Source: a bacterium (GTDB lineage: Bacteria > Bacillota_A > Clostridia > Lachnospirales > Lachnospiraceae). Taken from it: a stretch of DNA of 23,470 nucleotides. Location of the stretch: assembly GCA_004562915.1 (NCBI GenBank), contig SFQZ01000048.1, positions 1 through 23,470 of the forward strand. Direction: 5' to 3'. This document shows, piece after piece, positions 22,166 through 23,470 of the stretch (position 1 is the stretch's first letter; every line of letters begins with the position of its first letter). The notes under the pieces were generated by a model. That model searched no databases, had not been told where the DNA came from, and worked only from the letters and a program-made list of their open reading frames with translations. Both the position numbers and the translations under genes were made by a program.

Positions 22166-23386
22166 ATGAATTATCAAATACAATTGGATTTTTTTGAAAA
22201 GCTGATACAAAATTATCATCTTTCTTTTTATTATATTACTGAAGATATGGAAACCGCACCGGAGTTTGACTACGGTCTGCGCAGACTCTTTAACCCGGAC
22301 TTTGATTATCTTCAGGTAGCACATGAATTTCCAAAGTTTTACAAACCAAATATCATTTATAAAGTCATAGATTCTTTTCTATGCAATTATTTAATTTTCC
22401 AATTACCGGATATGAAAGTAACCACTCACATGGTCATTGGACCTTATGCGCTTGTACCGTTTACACCGGATATGTTCGAAAAGGATCTACACGACTGTAT
22501 GATACCTGTTGATATCTTACCCCAACTGAGCAAATTTTATCATGATATTCCTATTATCCCGGAAGAAAGCCGTATTATGACAATTATATACACTTTGGGG
22601 GAATATATGTGGAGAAGTATGGATAATTTTTCCGTACAGAATATGCAGGAATTTATATCAGATGCTTTCGACCCCGTAGCTCAGCGTCCGGCTTCCAAAG
22701 AGTCTGAAGATCCCTATCTCAGCATGCGGGTTCTGGAAGAACGGTATGCCGAAGAAAGTAAACTTATGCAGGCTGTATCACAGGGACAAATTCACAAAGC
22801 AGAACTTCACTTTAATAATCTGGGCGCCTGTCAGATGGAGCAGAGAATTCCTGATAATCTGCGCAATAAAAAGAATTATGCCATTGTTCTTAATACGTTA
22901 TTACGTAAAGCCGCAGAAGCCGGTGCTGTACATCCGCTGCATATAGACAGTCTTTCTTCTAAATACGCCAGAAAAATCGAACTGACAACATCCATCAATG
23001 CTTTAGCAACACTGCAAAGAGAAATGGTTCACAAGTATTGTCTTCTTGTAAAAAATCACTCCATGAAGGGATATTCCCTTCTGGTACGTAAAGTTCTTAC
23101 ACAGATTGATTCTGACCTAACTTCTGATCTCAGTCTTCGCAATCAGGCAGAAAAGCTGAATATCAACTCCAGCTATCTATCGACATTATTTAAAAAAGAA
23201 ACGGGAGCCACTCTGACAGAGTATGTGAACAGGAAAAGAGTGGAACATGCGATTTTCCTCTTAAATACTACCAACCTGCAGATACAGACAATCGCACAGT
23301 CCTGTGGAATACCGGATGTGAATTATTTTACAAAGATTTTCAAAAAACATATCGGAATCACCCCGAAAGATGGTAGTGTAAAGTAG
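22166..23386 (+). CDS. AraC-family transcriptional regulator (second paralogue), C-terminus altered
   Basis: This 406-residue protein is a paralogue of the AraC regulator at 8058-9299. It shares the middle segment 'IVLNTLLRKAAEAGAVHPLHID', seen here as 'IVLNTLLRKAAEAG' and 'VHPLHID', and the block 'REMVHKYCLLVKNHS'. The C-terminal DNA-binding domain shows both helix-turn-helix units ('NINSSYLSTLFKKE'; 'IQTIAQSCGIPDVNYFTKIF'). The start is the ATG at 22166 after AAAGGAG; an upstream in-frame TTG at 22082 is part of the promoter. The end is odd: after 'GITPK' the usual Tyr-Arg and tail are replaced by 'DGSVK' and a stop, so the last 10-15 residues of the family are missing. It is divergent from uidA and is the likely activator of the glucuronide operon. 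Whether the shortened end affects activity is unknown. Confidence 0.85.
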   Translation: MNYQIQLDFFEKLIQNYHLSFYYITEDMETAPEFDYGLRRLFNPDFDYLQVAHEFPKFYKPNIIYKVIDSFLCNYLIFQLPDMKVTTHMVIGPYALVPFTPDMFEKDLHDCMIPVDILPQLSKFYHDIPIIPEESRIMTIIYTLGEYMWRSMDNFSVQNMQEFISDAFDPVAQRPASKESEDPYLSMRVLEERYAEESKLMQAVSQGQIHKAELHFNNLGACQMEQRIPDNLRNKKNYAIVLNTLLRKAAEAGAVHPLHIDSLSSKYARKIELTTSINALATLQREMVHKYCLLVKNHSMKGYSLLVRKVLTQIDSDLTSDLSLRNQAEKLNINSSYLSTLFKKETGATLTEYVNRKRVEHAIFLLNTTNLQIQTIAQSCGIPDVNYFTKIFKKHIGITPKDGSVK

Positions 23387-23470
23387 CCTATGAAAAAATG
23401 GAGCTGAAAAAAATGGCTCCATGGGAACCTTGAAAATTGCAGATATGTTAGTTTTCGGCAGCGTACGCCA
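23369..23470. other. Unassigned right-edge segment, possible mobile-element or rearrangement boundary
   Basis: From 23369 the sequence stops resembling an AraC gene. It contains a small hairpin (23398-23404 with 23416-23422, 7 bp) but no recognisable gene before the window ends. The starting bases GGTAGTGTAAAG look like an insertion-sequence end, but no transposase, opposite terminal repeat or target duplication is visible, so this is only a possibility. The hairpin could equally be a weak terminator of the AraC gene. Confidence 0.3.

Noticed and set aside
1..23470. CRISPR arrays, tRNA or rRNA genes, integrase or phage genes
   Set aside because: No regularly spaced repeats, cloverleaf-like sequences, ribosomal RNA segments or recombinase motifs were seen; the only hint of mobility is at the right edge.

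Overview
The window looks like a chromosomal stretch from a gut-type Gram-positive anaerobe, most likely a Lachnospiraceae (Blautia/Ruminococcus/Roseburia-like) clostridium. The reasons are strong AAGGAG/GGAGG ribosome-binding sites, AT-rich intergenic DNA with sigma-A-like promoters, a uidA product very like those of Lachnospiraceae, and large AraC-type regulators paired with glycoside hydrolases. The organism call is an inference from protein and codon character; there is no rRNA or marker gene.

Left part (1-4986): a FadR/GntR-type repressor gene (minus strand) is divergent from a tight four-gene plus-strand operon. The operon encodes an enterochelin-esterase-like hydrolase, a second alpha/beta hydrolase, an ATP-grasp ligase and a DRE-TIM (4-hydroxy-2-oxovalerate-aldolase/HMGL-like) enzyme. 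It fits no pathway I know and is the best candidate here for an undescribed small-molecule system. It ends in a cluster of hairpins, convergent with the next gene.

Middle part (4987-11764): a stand-alone siroheme [4Fe-4S] sulfite/nitrite reductase-like gene and an AraC-regulator/MATE-transporter pair lie on the minus strand. A cytoplasmic GH3 glycosidase gene diverges from the AraC gene across an intergenic region with a 10-bp inverted repeat and a 38-bp perfect palindrome. The GH3 gene ends at a strong bidirectional terminator.

Right part (11904-23386): a complete front end for glucuronide use on the minus strand, in the order uidA (beta-glucuronidase), GPH symporter, uxuA, uxuB, uxaC, and a second GH2 enzyme. 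It is divergent from a second AraC-type regulator. Inferred flow: a glucuronide or hexuronide enters by the GPH symporter and UidA releases D-glucuronate. UxaC converts this to fructuronate, UxuB to mannonate and UxuA to 2-keto-3-deoxygluconate (KDG). KDG kinase and KDPG aldolase are not in the window. None of the hydrolases has a visible signal peptide, so hydrolysis should be cytoplasmic.

The two AraC-type regulators are paralogues, and their divergent promoter regions share a TTTATCCArTT element, which suggests related operators. The second regulator loses the usual C-terminal end in an abrupt sequence change near the right edge, which may be the boundary of a mobile element or rearrangement.
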